A stretch of DNA of 64,000 nucleotides from Acidobacteriota bacterium (GCA_018971385.1 JAGXAY010000002.1:28209-92208), one strand, 5' to 3'. Positions 52,540 through 60,587 are shown, numbered from the stretch's first letter. A program made the numbers and translations. The notes: generated by a model from the sequence alone, not told the origin.

Positions 52540-53792
52540 AGGTCGAAGAGTTGCCGAGTGGCGTCGGCGAGGCGCGCACCCGGGTCGGTCCCGGCGGACT
52601 CTTTCAAGACGACCGTCGGCCGGTGGGCAATCTTCGCGACCACTCCGCGCACGAGTGAGTCGACGAGTGCTCGAGTCTCCTCGTCCAGTCCCTCGAGATC
52701 GCTCCGGCGACGCTCCCACTCCGTCGCCACGATGTCGTCGAATCGACCCCGCAAACTGCTCACTACCCCGGACGCGCCGCGAGCGCGCTGCTCGTCGACG
52801 TACCGGTCGACCTCCTCACGAACGATGACCCGGGCGTCCTCGAGCGCGCCCCGCCGGTCGTCGAGGGCGGCGTCCACTCGCTGACGCATCGTTTGAAGAT
52901 CCACGCGCGTCACTCCCGGGAGGTCGTTGGCCCCCCGCTCCACCCCTCGCGGTACTGCGAGATCGACGAGCAGTCGAGGCTGGGACGACGAACCCAATGA
53001 ATGCAGAGTGATGACGGGCTCGGCGAGCTCGGCGCAGATGAACGTCACTCGGGCCCGAGCGGCGAGCGCGTCGACATCGTCGAAGTCGACCACCTCGACC
53101 CGCTCGTCCCGAACCTCCTCACGAAGTCCCTCGGCGCGTGAACGGGTGCGGTTAGCGACGAGAACGCGTGAAAAGCGAGAGTCCGCCACGACGTTTTTCA
53201 CCACGCCCGCACCCAATTGACCCGCGCCCACGACGAGGACGTCCACCCCCTCGTCGGTTCCGAGAAAGTCGAAGGCGGTCTCCACCGCGGCGTGAGCAAA
53301 ACTCGTCGTCCCGCGAGCGATGGCGGTGTCGTGACGCACTCGACGACCCGCCGAGAGCGCGTGGGTCACGAGCGCCTGGAGCTGGGGGCCCGCGGTGCGT
53401 TCGTCGACGGCGAGATCCAACGCGCGACGCAGTTGGCCGAGAACTTCGTGTTCCCCGGGCACGACAGATTTGAGGCCGGCGGCGACTTCGAAGAGGTAGG
53501 TAGCGACACCCCGGTCAAAGTGAACACTGACGTGGTCTTCAAACTCGGAGCGATCCACCTCGGTCACGAGGGAGAGAGTCGCCACGATGTCGTCGAGGGC
53601 GTCGTGAAAGCGATCGGCCACCGCCACCACTTCAGTTCTCAGGCACGTCGAGATAAAGACGGCTTCAGAGATATTGCGGTGGGACACGAGGGCCCGCACG
53701 ACCTTCGCCCAGTGGTGCTCCAGCACCGTCATTCGATCGAGTAACTCGAGATCCGCGCCTTCGTGGGTGAGGCCGACTGAAATTAACGCCAC
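52536..53792 (-). CDS. hemA: Glutamyl-tRNA reductase
   Basis: HemA reduces glutamyl-tRNA to glutamate-1-semialdehyde, the committed step of heme synthesis in the C5 pathway. The catalytic Cys is in FISTCLRTEVV (usually STCNRTE), and GLKSVVPGEHEVLGQLR, VLVVGAGQLGAGVVKN (NADPH) and LLVDLAVPRGVE follow. The length is 418 residues. The start has a good Shine-Dalgarno (GAGGGAGA) 25 bases after rex. The order rex-hemA-hemC-hemD matches that in Streptomyces, where Rex governs respiration and heme supply. Confidence 0.96.
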   Translation of the reverse strand: MALISVGLTHEGADLELLDRMTVLEHHWAKVVRALVSHRNISEAVFISTCLRTEVVAVADRFHDALDDIVATLSLVTEVDRSEFEDHVSVHFDRGVATYLFEVAAGLKSVVPGEHEVLGQLRRALDLAVDERTAGPQLQALVTHALSAGRRVRHDTAIARGTTSFAHAAVETAFDFLGTDEGVDVLVVGAGQLGAGVVKNVVADSRFSRVLVANRTRSRAEGLREEVRDERVEVVDFDDVDALAARARVTFICAELAEPVITLHSLGSSSQPRLLVDLAVPRGVERGANDLPGVTRVDLQTMRQRVDAALDDRRGALEDARVIVREEVDRYVDEQRARGASGVVSSLRGRFDDIVATEWERRRSDLEGLDEETRALVDSLVRGVVAKIAHRPTVVLKESAGTDPGARLADATRQLFDL

Positions 53793-53817
53793 GCTGTCTC
53801 CCTCACGCGTCCGCGCA

Positions 53818-54510
53818 TCACGCGTCGCCCCCCGAGGGGCGCTCGTTCAATATTCCCACGGAGTGCATCACCCCACCGCCGACTAGCCCCATTCCCGAGA
53901 CCAGGTGGTAGGTCAGGATTTGCAGTTCGATGGAAAAGTCGACGTAGTGCACGGCCACTCCCGTCGGCACGGTCAACACTCGCGGCGCGAAGTTGAGCAG
54001 AGCCCGTATTCCCGCCCGCACCAGACGGTCGGCCACGGCCTGAGCGGCCTCCGGCGGAACGCAGAGCACCGCCACGTCCGCGACGTCAATCTCGCCGTGG
54101 ACGTCACGCACGACGTGGCGGGCGACGGTCGATCCAATCACCGACAGGTCGGCGTCGTAGAGTCCGACGAGTTCCGCCCCGCGCACGAGAAAACTGGAGG
54201 AGTTAGCCAGGGCTCGACCGAGGTTACCCACCCCGACGATGACGATGCGGTAGGTGCGATCCTGACCCAAGGCTTCGGCAATATGGCCGAGGAGGGTGTC
54301 GATGTCGTACCCGGCTCCCCGAATGCCGAGGGAACCCAACCCCGCGAGGTCCCGGCGCACGGTGGTGGCGGTGACACCCGCCTGGTCGCCGAGTTGACTC
54401 GAATCAATGGAGCTAAAACCCCGGGAGCGCCAGTTCTCGGCGATGCGCTGGTACACGGGCAGCCTCGCGACCGTCGGTTCGGGTAGACGAAGGGGGCGAC
54501 GTCGACTCAC
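53818..54510 (-). CDS. rex: Redox-sensing repressor Rex
   Basis: Rex is a NADH/NAD+-ratio sensor that represses respiratory and other genes. The 230-residue protein has an N-terminal winged helix (LPVYQRIAENWRSRGFSSI, TTVRRDLAGLGSLGIRGAGYDI) and a Rossmann fold with IVIVGVGNLGRALAN, LLNFAP and VDFSIELQILTYHL, characteristic of the family. Both respiratory operons in the window carry partial Rex-operator-like sites. Start GTG four bases after proC. Confidence 0.95.
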   Translation of the reverse strand: MSRRRPLRLPEPTVARLPVYQRIAENWRSRGFSSIDSSQLGDQAGVTATTVRRDLAGLGSLGIRGAGYDIDTLLGHIAEALGQDRTYRIVIVGVGNLGRALANSSSFLVRGAELVGLYDADLSVIGSTVARHVVRDVHGEIDVADVAVLCVPPEAAQAVADRLVRAGIRALLNFAPRVLTVPTGVAVHYVDFSIELQILTYHLVSGMGLVGGGVMHSVGILNERPSGGDA

Positions 54511-54514
54511 GGGC

Positions 54515-55315
54515 TCAGCGCCCTAACTGACGACTTCGTTCCGCCGCCGCCGCCACCGCTTCGAGGAAGGCACTGCGCACGGCGCGCGACTCCAGAATGC
54601 GTAAACCCGCGGCCGTGAGACCTCCCGGCGAGGTCACGGCGTGACGGAGAGCCTCCGGGGATTCGCCACTCCTCCGCAACAGTTCCGCCGAACCACTCAA
54701 GGTATCGCCCACGAGTTGAGCAGACACCTCTCGGGACAACCCCTGATGAACCCCGGCCTCGACCAGTGCTTCGACAACCAGGTACACGTAGGCCGGCATC
54801 GCCCCCGAGAGAGCCGAGACGGCGTCCAACTTCGATTCCGGTACCCGCACAACCGTCCCGAGCGCCCCCAGGACACCTTCGGCCCACTCCAGGTCAGCGG
54901 CCGTGCAGTAGGCCCCTCCCGACATAGCACTCACGCCGGCGCCGATGGCGGCCGGAGTGTTCGGCATGGCTCGGACCACGGCCGCACCGTCGGGCAGTGC
55001 CGCCTCGAGCCGGGCGCTCGCAAGTCCCGCCACCACCGAGAGAACCCGACGGACACCGAAGCGCGCGACTCCTCGCAGAGCCGCTTCCGCGTGATCCGGT
55101 TTCACGCACAGGATCACCGAGGTGTTCTCTCCGACGTGTTCGGCGCGAATCTCCGTTTCGACCGGTACGGGCGCGAGGTGAGTAGTGAGATCCTCCGCCT
55201 TCTCACGCCCGCGCTGGACAACGAGCAGGGAGACGTCCGGACGAGCCCGACGAAGTCCGTCCGCCACCGCCCGCCCCATGCGCCCACCACCGAGCACAAT
55301 TACCTCAAACGACAT
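54515..55315 (-). CDS. proC: Pyrroline-5-carboxylate reductase
   Basis: ProC makes proline from pyrroline-5-carboxylate with NAD(P)H. The Rossmann motif is VIVLGGGRMGRAVADGL, and the signature VTSPGGLTAAGLRILES lies near the C-terminus with AVRAMPNTPAAIGAGVSAM in the middle. The 266-residue length is normal. It leads the proC-rex-hemACD transcript; the ATG is preceded by TAGCCT and six bases. Confidence 0.93.
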   Translation of the reverse strand: MSFEVIVLGGGRMGRAVADGLRRARPDVSLLVVQRGREKAEDLTTHLAPVPVETEIRAEHVGENTSVILCVKPDHAEAALRGVARFGVRRVLSVVAGLASARLEAALPDGAAVVRAMPNTPAAIGAGVSAMSGGAYCTAADLEWAEGVLGALGTVVRVPESKLDAVSALSGAMPAYVYLVVEALVEAGVHQGLSREVSAQLVGDTLSGSAELLRRSGESPEALRHAVTSPGGLTAAGLRILESRAVRSAFLEAVAAAAERSRQLGR

Positions 55316-55321
55316 GTGGTG

Positions 55322-55327
55322 AGGCTA
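55322..55327 (-). promoter_or_regulatory. Leaderless-type -10 element of proC
   Basis: TAGCCT on the minus strand, then CACCAC, then the proC ATG. No Shine-Dalgarno is present in the six bases. Confidence 0.6.
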
Positions 55328-55347
55328 CCCGAGGGGGGCGCCGAGCC

Positions 55348-56565
55348 CTAACACCGGGCGAGCGAATGAGCAGAGACTCGCTCGAGGACCTTGGTCAATC
55401 GTTCGGCACTAGCTCGCCAGGTGTACGGCCGGGCCGAAATGACCGCAGCGTTCGAGAAGGAGCTGTCGTCGTTGGCCCGAATGACCCGCTCCACCGCCGA
55501 CGCCCACGCTTCCGGGTCTCGCGACTCGACGAGGGCGCCGTTCTGACCATCTTTAATGAGAGTCAACAGTCCGCCCACGGCGGACGCCACGACGGGCGTG
55601 CCGCACGCCGCCGACTCCAAGGCGACCAGACCGAAACTCTCGGACCGTGATGGAACGAGAGTCACGTCGGCTGCTCTCATCCACGAGCTGAGGAGTTGGT
55701 GATTCTGCGGGGCCACGAACTGGACCCGTCCCATCATTCCGGCGTCGGTGACTCGCTGACGCAGGCCCGAGAGGGTGCGCTCGCCCTCTGGTCCCGACGG
55801 TCCTCCCACAATCGCGAGAGTGATGTCACGACCGCGGTCTCGCAACTTGATGGCCGTTTCGAGCGCGAGATCGACCCCCTTCAGGGCCTGCAGTCGGCCC
55901 ACGTAAAGCAGTCCCACCGTCTCTCCCGCCCAGGACAATGCGTCGCGCGCGGCGGTACGCTCCCCGGGCGAGAAGAACGCGTGCTCCACGCCGAGCGGCA
56001 CCACCACGATGCGGGAGGGATCGGCGTCGTAGAACTCTCGAAACTGAGCGGCCTCGACGTCGCAACTCGCGAGCACCGCGTCCGAACAGGCAAAAATCTG
56101 CTGCTCAATCGCAGCTCGTTCGGGAGACTCCGCTTCAAACTGGGCGGCCTTCACTCGCTCCAACGTGTGAAAGGTGGTCATCAGGGGCACGTCCCACTCG
56201 TGTTTTAGGCGGTGGGCGGCCTCGGCACTGAGCCAGTAGTTGGCGTGCAGGGCGTCGGGGACACCCTCCACGACGAAATGGCGCGACAGCGCCTCCGTGA
56301 AGGTCTGCACGTACTGCGGCAACTCGTCACGTAGGAGCGGTCGACGGGGACCGGCGTCCACGTGGTGGACCACAAAGCCCGGCTCGACAACGTGTCGCGG
56401 GGCGAGGCCGGCTCGATCCCGGCGGGTAAACACGTCCACGGAGTGACCCTGGCGGGCGAGGGCCGAACCCATCTCGCGGACGTAGACGTTCATTCCGCCC
56501 CCGTCGCCCGTTCCCGGCTGGGCCAGGGGCGAAGTGTGGTAGGAGATGACGGCGAGTCGAGCCAC
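55348..56565 (-). CDS. mshA: D-inositol-3-phosphate glycosyltransferase-like (MshA)
   Basis: MshA transfers GlcNAc to inositol-3-phosphate, the first step of mycothiol synthesis. The 405-residue GT-B protein opens with ISYHTSPLAQPGTGDGGGMNVYV, almost the family signature, and has LHANYWLS, VVPLGVEHAFF, LLYVGRLQALKG and the donor-site SRSESFGLVALESAACGTPVV. The other mycothiol genes (mshB, C, D) are not here. Start GTG with TAGGCT six bases upstream. It runs into proC with a 32-base gap that carries proC's own promoter. Confidence 0.85.
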   Translation of the reverse strand: MARLAVISYHTSPLAQPGTGDGGGMNVYVREMGSALARQGHSVDVFTRRDRAGLAPRHVVEPGFVVHHVDAGPRRPLLRDELPQYVQTFTEALSRHFVVEGVPDALHANYWLSAEAAHRLKHEWDVPLMTTFHTLERVKAAQFEAESPERAAIEQQIFACSDAVLASCDVEAAQFREFYDADPSRIVVVPLGVEHAFFSPGERTAARDALSWAGETVGLLYVGRLQALKGVDLALETAIKLRDRGRDITLAIVGGPSGPEGERTLSGLRQRVTDAGMMGRVQFVAPQNHQLLSSWMRAADVTLVPSRSESFGLVALESAACGTPVVASAVGGLLTLIKDGQNGALVESRDPEAWASAVERVIRANDDSSFSNAAVISARPYTWRASAERLTKVLERVSAHSLARC

Positions 56566-56571
56566 GTCCGT

Positions 56572-56577
56572 AGCCTA
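56572..56577 (-). promoter_or_regulatory. Leaderless-type -10 element of mshA
   Basis: TAGGCT on the minus strand, then ACGGAC, then the mshA GTG. Confidence 0.6.
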
Positions 56578-56607
56578 TCGGTGAAACCCGACTAAGTGAC
56601 TGAGGAA

Positions 56608-56919
56608 TTACTTTCCTGATGAACGTGGGAAAACCGCGATGTACTTCAGCTCTGACGCCGGTCGAGGGCCGAAATGCCGCGAATCCGTCGACGCCTCGGC
56701 GTTGTCGCCCCGCAGCTCCACCCACTCGCCTTCGCGCCCCTGAACCCGTTTAACGAGCCAGCGAGTCGAGTCCCGGGGATCGAGAAGGACGACGATATCG
56801 CCGGGGCGCACCGCTCGCCACGGACGTATCGCAAGAATGTCGTCGCCATCGACCAGGGTGGGCTCCATGGACGATCCCTCGACCACGACGTGCCGCACAA
56901 ATGAGTCCCACCAAGCCAC
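56608..56919 (-). CDS. sodX: S26-family peptidase of nickel superoxide dismutase maturation (SodX-like)
   Basis: This small S26-type (signal-peptidase/LexA-fold) protease has the catalytic Ser in VEGSSMEPTLVDGD (Ser17) and the general-base Lys in WLVKRVQG (Lys57), plus RGDNAEASTDSRHFG, a typical box. I placed the start at the GTG giving VAWWDSFVRH, which follows TATCGT with exactly six bases; longer starts reach into the intergenic region. The 103-residue form has no membrane anchor, fitting a cytoplasmic processing peptidase. It is divergent from sodN, and removal of the SodN leader is the expected job, as known for Streptomyces SodX. Confidence 0.85.
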   Translation of the reverse strand: MAWWDSFVRHVVVEGSSMEPTLVDGDDILAIRPWRAVRPGDIVVLLDPRDSTRWLVKRVQGREGEWVELRGDNAEASTDSRHFGPRPASELKYIAVFPRSSGK

Positions 56920-56925
56920 GACTGA

Positions 56926-56931
56926 ACGATA
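56926..56931 (-). promoter_or_regulatory. Leaderless-type -10 element of sodX
   Basis: TATCGT on the minus strand, then TCAGTC, then GTG. This decides the start of sodX. Confidence 0.55.
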
Positions 56932-57000
56932 CGGCTCCGACCTGATTAGATTGACCTCGTACCCCTCGGTCCTCGGACCCCGATTGTGAAAGGTGACGTC

Positions 57001-57417
57001 ATGTCGATGACTTCCCGCCTCTTCCGACTTCTCGACGCGGCGTCGACGCCACTGCGAGCGTCGGCCCACTGTGACCTGCCCTGCGGCGTCTACGACCCGG
57101 CCCAGGCCCGTCTCGAAGCCGAGTCAGTGAAGGCCTGCATGGAAAAGTACGCCGCGTCGAGCGACCCTGACTTCAAAGTTCGCGCCACCACCATCAAAGA
57201 AGAGCGCGCCGACCTGGTGAAGCACCACCTGTGGGTTCTCTGGACCGACTACTTCAAGCCGGCCCACCTGGAGGCCAACCCCCAGCTGCACGACTTGTTC
57301 TGGGCCGCCACGAAGACCGCCGGTGAGTCGAAGAAGACGAACGACGTGGCGGTCGCCGACCGGCTCCTCAGCGAAATTGACGCCATCGCCGAAATTTTCT
57401 GGGCGACGAAGAAGTAG
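57001..57417 (+). CDS. sodN: Nickel superoxide dismutase
   Basis: SodN disproportionates superoxide using nickel bound by an N-terminal hook. The hook HCDLPCGVYDP is complete, with His1, Cys2 and Cys6 of the mature enzyme. It starts at residue 23 of the 138-residue precursor, so a 22-residue leader must be removed to expose the His amine; mature length 116 matches the family (about 117). The ATG at 57001 has AAAGGTG upstream. In contrast to many neighbours this is an ordinary leadered mRNA. The adjacent divergent peptidase is the likely processing enzyme. Confidence 0.97.
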   Translation: MSMTSRLFRLLDAASTPLRASAHCDLPCGVYDPAQARLEAESVKACMEKYAASSDPDFKVRATTIKEERADLVKHHLWVLWTDYFKPAHLEANPQLHDLFWAATKTAGESKKTNDVAVADRLLSEIDAIAEIFWATKK

Positions 57418-57444
57418 GTAACTCCGCTCCGGCGTCGATTGTGG

Positions 57445-57478
57445 CCGCCCGGTTGCCCCCTAAGGGGTGACCGGGCGG
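57445..57478. terminator. Bidirectional terminator between sodN and the TraR/DksA-like gene
   Basis: CCGCCCGGT (57445-57453) pairs perfectly with ACCGGGCGG (57470-57478), with an inner CCCC-TAA-GGGG stem. It lies between two convergent stops at 57417 and 57481. Confidence 0.8.
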
Positions 57479-57480
57479 TT

Positions 57481-57666
57481 CTACGTACGCGGGTGAAGTT
57501 CGCAGCGATCCTCGAGCGGATTCTCGCTGAGCGCTTCAGAGGCAAGGGCTGCCCCGCACTCGCTGCACTGGCGGTACGAACCCTCGCGCAGTCGTCGCAA
57601 GGCGCCGTCCACTCGGTCCAAGCGCTCGGAGATGATGCTGATAGTCGTTTCCGCCACGTCGTTCAC
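57481..57666 (-). CDS. Small TraR/DksA-type zinc-finger protein
   Basis: The 61-residue product has an N-terminal helix (ISIISERLDRVDGALRRLREG, charged heptad-like) followed by YRQCSECGAALASEALSENP and a last metal pair RCELH. The finger thus reads CxxC...CxxH instead of the CxxC...CxxC of DksA. It lacks the long coiled-coil tip of DksA and is closer in size to short TraR/YbiI-like proteins, which modulate RNA polymerase or remain uncharacterised. The GTG start is preceded by TATCCT with eight bases between. Confidence 0.7.
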   Translation of the reverse strand: MNDVAETTISIISERLDRVDGALRRLREGSYRQCSECGAALASEALSENPLEDRCELHPRT

Positions 57667-57748
57667 GGTCTCTCAGGATACTCAGTAGCCAATCTGCCAC
57701 CTCCCGTTAAGGTCCCTCAGCGAGTTAGGGCCACGGAGAAGGTGTCGT

Positions 57749-58396
57749 ATGGACAATTTGACCGAACAGCTGACCAGTCGTCGCGAAGCGTCGCGGGGGC
57801 GCATGGACGCTGCCACCCTGGATATCGTCGACGGCGCTACCGCGGAAATAGCGGCTCTCCATATCTCGGAGAACTCCCTCCAAGTCGGCGACCGCGCTCC
57901 AGAGTTTCGGCTCCCCAATCCTCAGGGTGACTTAGTCAGTCTCACGGAGATGTTGGAACGTGGCCCCGTGGTGGTGACGTTCTATCGCGGTGGCTGGTGC
58001 CCCTACTGCAATCTTCAGTTGCGGGCGTACGCGCGAGCCCAGGATGAGTTCGAGGCTCTCTCCGCTACGGTGATCGCCATTTCTCCCGAGACCCCCACGT
58101 ACGCCGAACGCACGTCCCTCGAGAACGAGATCTCCTTCCCCGTACTCTCCGACGTAGGTAACGCGGTTGCCCGCGACTTCGGCCTAGTCTTCACCATGCC
58201 CCGCGAACTCTGGCCCCTCTACGAACAGTGGGGCATCGACGTCGTCGCCCACAACGGTGATGACCGCCACGAACTTCCCGTACCGGGTACGTTCGTGATT
58301 AGTACTGACGGCATCGTGACCTGGCGATTTGTCGATCCGGACTACACCAAGCGGGCGGAGATCTCCGACATTCTCGAAGCCCTTCGATTGGGCTAA
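57749..58396 (+). CDS. AhpC/TSA-family peroxiredoxin
   Basis: This 215-residue protein has an N-terminal helical extension (about 45 residues) and a thioredoxin-fold peroxiredoxin domain. The peroxidatic region is FYRGGWCPYCNLQLRAY, with Cys84 and Cys87 forming a CxxC pair, a form typical of the AhpC/TSA 'peroxiredoxin-like' subgroup. It probably reduces hydrogen or organic peroxides with a thiol donor; mycothiol or thioredoxin is possible. The ATG has GGAGAAGG upstream. It follows the oxidative-stress cluster of sodX and sodN but has its own transcript. Confidence 0.88.
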   Translation: MDNLTEQLTSRREASRGRMDAATLDIVDGATAEIAALHISENSLQVGDRAPEFRLPNPQGDLVSLTEMLERGPVVVTFYRGGWCPYCNLQLRAYARAQDEFEALSATVIAISPETPTYAERTSLENEISFPVLSDVGNAVARDFGLVFTMPRELWPLYEQWGIDVVAHNGDDRHELPVPGTFVISTDGIVTWRFVDPDYTKRAEISDILEALRLG

Positions 58397-58403
58397 CAAA
58401 AGA

Positions 58404-58443
58404 GGGCGAGGGAAGTGCGCCTCGGGGCTGACCTCCCTCGCCC
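58404..58443 (+). terminator. Terminator after the peroxiredoxin gene
   Basis: GGGCGAGGGA (58404-58413) pairs perfectly with TCCCTCGCCC (58434-58443) eight bases after the stop. No T-run follows; the loop is 20 bases. Confidence 0.75.
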
Positions 58444-58490
58444 ACTACGATTTGCGGTAGCCACAGGGCCCTTTGGGGTCGAGTCGCTAC

Positions 58491-58563
58491 GGGCCGCTAG
58501 CTCATCGGGAAGAGCAGGAGACTTTTAATCTCAAGGTGCTGGGATCGAGACCCAGGCGGCCCA
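58491..58563 (+). tRNA. tRNA-Lys (anticodon TTT)
   Basis: A 73-base cloverleaf can be drawn: acceptor GGGCCGC/GCGGCCC, D stem GCTC/GAGC, anticodon loop CTTTTAA (anticodon TTT), variable AGGTG, T stem CTGGG/CCCAG, discriminator A. Oddities: the outer anticodon-stem pair is G27-A43, a mismatch, and the T loop begins with A54 instead of T (ATCGAGA). CCA is not encoded. A degraded restriction gene lies downstream, as expected for a tRNA-associated integration site. Confidence 0.93.
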
Positions 58564-58650
58564 CTAGTAAAATACCTGGTCAAACGGGCTGAGTTGGACC
58601 CAGAGCCCGGCTCAGAAGTTCGTTTTGGGAACGAAATGGGAACGGACGGG

Positions 58651-58690
58651 GCGAACATTCTCGGACTAAAGCGAACACTCTGAACGTTTT
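58651..58690. repeat. Two GCGAACAYTC direct repeats spaced 20 bases
   Basis: GCGAACATTC at 58651 and GCGAACACTC at 58671 are separated by 20 bases start to start. They lie in the ~200-base gap between tRNA-Lys and the hsdR fragment and might be a binding site. The rest of the gap 58564-58767 shows no coding signal. Confidence 0.4.
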
Positions 58691-58767
58691 CGAACGTGAT
58701 TCACCCTCGAATCTCATGGTCTTGCGCATCGTAAGCCACTGATGTGGTCACCACCACCTCTTAGGAT

Positions 58768-59083
58768 TTGGACGGCATGACACCGAACCTCAAGCCGGAA
58801 GAACGTGCGAGGGACCTGATCGACGAGCAACTTCGTCGAGCCGGTTGGCACGTCTGTGACCGGGATCAGATCGAACTCCTGAATCACGAGGGCACCGCGG
58901 TGCGTGAAGTCATCATGGAGTCCGGCCACGGTCGCGCCGACTACCTCCTCTACCTCGGCACTCGGGTCGTCGGGGTCATCGAGGCGAAACCCGTAGGCAC
59001 CCCAAATTGGAGAGGTGGGCACGACAGCCCGTAAGTACGAAGGAGATACTCCACTCAAAGTGTCGCCACTCGGCAGAACTTGA
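58768..59083 (+). pseudogene. Truncated type I restriction enzyme R subunit fragment (hsdR remnant)
   Basis: The first ~80 codons match the N-terminal nuclease domain of EcoEI-type HsdR: ERARDLIDEQLRRAGWHVCDRD, GTAVREVIMESGHGRADYLLYLG and VVGVIEAKPVGT, including the Asp...Glu-Ala-Lys nuclease core. The frame stops at 59034. Around 58996-59003 (a CCCC run) the similarity shifts by one base: the next frame reads GEVGTTARKYEGDTPL and ends at 59083, still HsdR-like. A full HsdR is over 700 residues, and hsdM and hsdS are absent, so this is a frameshifted, truncated relic. The likely original start is the ATG at 58777. Confidence 0.72.
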
Positions 59084-59114
59084 TCTTCAGGTAGCGAGTG
59101 ACGAGGGGACGTAT

Positions 59115-60575
59115 TTACAGTGGCAATGCGGGACTGTGCGTCTCTAAAAAGTCGTAGACACCCACTCGATCGACTCCGGTAAAGGTTCCCGTCGGAATCG
59201 CGGCCAAGAGAGAGGAGTTGAGGTGGGCACTGGGTCGCGCACTGCCGTCCCATCGCTGCATCAACTCATCGGAGGGACGCCGGCAGCATCGCTCGTCGGG
59301 ACAGGTCGACTTAAATCTCTTCTTGGTATCACGACCGCGAAACCATCGAGACTCCGAATAAGTCGTTCCGACACTCACTGAGAACACGCCGGTGGGGGTG
59401 GTCTGAATGCTCGACGTACACCAGTAAGTTCCGACCGGTTTATCGGAGAACTGATGGTAGGGCGTCAGTTGATCCTCAATAGAAAATACTTGGCGCGCCG
59501 CCCACCAGCGGCAGACAATCTGCCCCTCCACGGATCCGAGCGCGTCGGTCGGGAAAACGACGTTGTCGTTCTCGTACGCCTTCGAGATCACTCCACTGTC
59601 GTGCACCTTCAGAAAGTGGACCGGGATGTCCAAGTGGTGCGTCGCCAAGTTGGTGAAGCGGTGTGCTGCAGTCTCATAGGGAACGGCGAAGGCGTCGCGG
59701 AGATCCTCGACTGACAACTCGCGGTTGGCTTTGGCGTTGTGAAGGAACTCGACGGCGCTGCCTTCGGGAATCAGGAGAGCCGCCGCTAAGTAATTTGTCT
59801 CGACGCGCTGACGTAACAGTTCCTCGTAGTCCTTCGGTTCCTTTAGTTCAAGAACGTGTAAGGCGAGTGCCTGGAGCAGGGCTGATCGAGGATCGCTGCC
59901 CCTTAAGTGGGCCGGAAGATAGATCCGACCGTGTCGGTAGTCAGTGATACTGCGAGTCGACCGAGGGAAATCGCCGACGTAGTGCAGGCTAAAGCCCAGA
60001 TGTCGGGCGAGGTCACTCGCACTTCGTTGAGAGAGCGGACCCCCTCGGTGATCGACAGTCTTTAGCAAACTTGAAGCAATGGCTTCGAGGTGAGGAAAGT
60101 AGTTATTGCGGTTTCGTTGATCCTTCCGGAGAGCCGTATTCGCCCGACGGGCAATCTCCGGCGTGGCCGCCCGTTCTTGGTGAAGGCGCTCAATCTCGTC
60201 GTGCAGGGTGAGGATTGTTGCTATCGCCTCGTCGCTCAACGACTTGCGGATTGACAGGGGCGGGATGTTAAGTGATGAAAAGACTGCCCCCCGCTGAGCT
60301 CGGTCCAGCGCAATCTCGAGTGTCGCCCGTCGATTAGACAGTTCGCCGTTCATGAGATTGTCCGCAGTAGTGGCGAGGACTGCCGCAATGCTCTGGAGCT
60401 CACTCAACTTCAATTCACGCCGGCCATTTTCGATTAACGAAATCTGCGACGGCGCTCGACCGATTCGGGCCGCCAGATCTTTGACGGTCAACCCCTGAGC
60501 CACCCGGCGTTCCCGAATACGACGTCCCACCGCGAAAGAGTCGGGGCGGCCGTTTTGGATATCGATGTCAGTCAC
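59115..60575 (-). CDS. ramB: RamB-like regulator (XRE helix-turn-helix plus ImmA/IrrE-type domain)
   Basis: This 486-residue protein starts with a Cro/CI helix-turn-helix (VGRRIRERRVAQGLTVKDLAARIGRAPSQISLIENGRR), then a middle domain with HSQ-like LPAHLRGSDPRSALLQALALHVLE, resembling the ImmA/IrrE N-terminal-like fold but without an obvious HExxH motif, and a C-terminal Cys-containing domain (STCPDERCC). This matches the RamB/ScfR-type family. In Corynebacterium glutamicum RamB controls the glyoxylate-cycle genes aceA and aceB; here it is divergent from them, supporting a similar role. The start GTG follows TAGAAT with six bases. Confidence 0.8.
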   Translation of the reverse strand: MTDIDIQNGRPDSFAVGRRIRERRVAQGLTVKDLAARIGRAPSQISLIENGRRELKLSELQSIAAVLATTADNLMNGELSNRRATLEIALDRAQRGAVFSSLNIPPLSIRKSLSDEAIATILTLHDEIERLHQERAATPEIARRANTALRKDQRNRNNYFPHLEAIASSLLKTVDHRGGPLSQRSASDLARHLGFSLHYVGDFPRSTRSITDYRHGRIYLPAHLRGSDPRSALLQALALHVLELKEPKDYEELLRQRVETNYLAAALLIPEGSAVEFLHNAKANRELSVEDLRDAFAVPYETAAHRFTNLATHHLDIPVHFLKVHDSGVISKAYENDNVVFPTDALGSVEGQIVCRWWAARQVFSIEDQLTPYHQFSDKPVGTYWCTSSIQTTPTGVFSVSVGTTYSESRWFRGRDTKKRFKSTCPDERCCRRPSDELMQRWDGSARPSAHLNSSLLAAIPTGTFTGVDRVGVYDFLETHSPALPL

Positions 60576-60581
60576 CGAAAT

Positions 60582-60587
60582 ATTCTA
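60582..60587 (-). promoter_or_regulatory. Leaderless-type -10 element of the RamB-like gene
   Basis: TAGAAT on the minus strand, then ATTTCG, then GTG. Confidence 0.6.
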
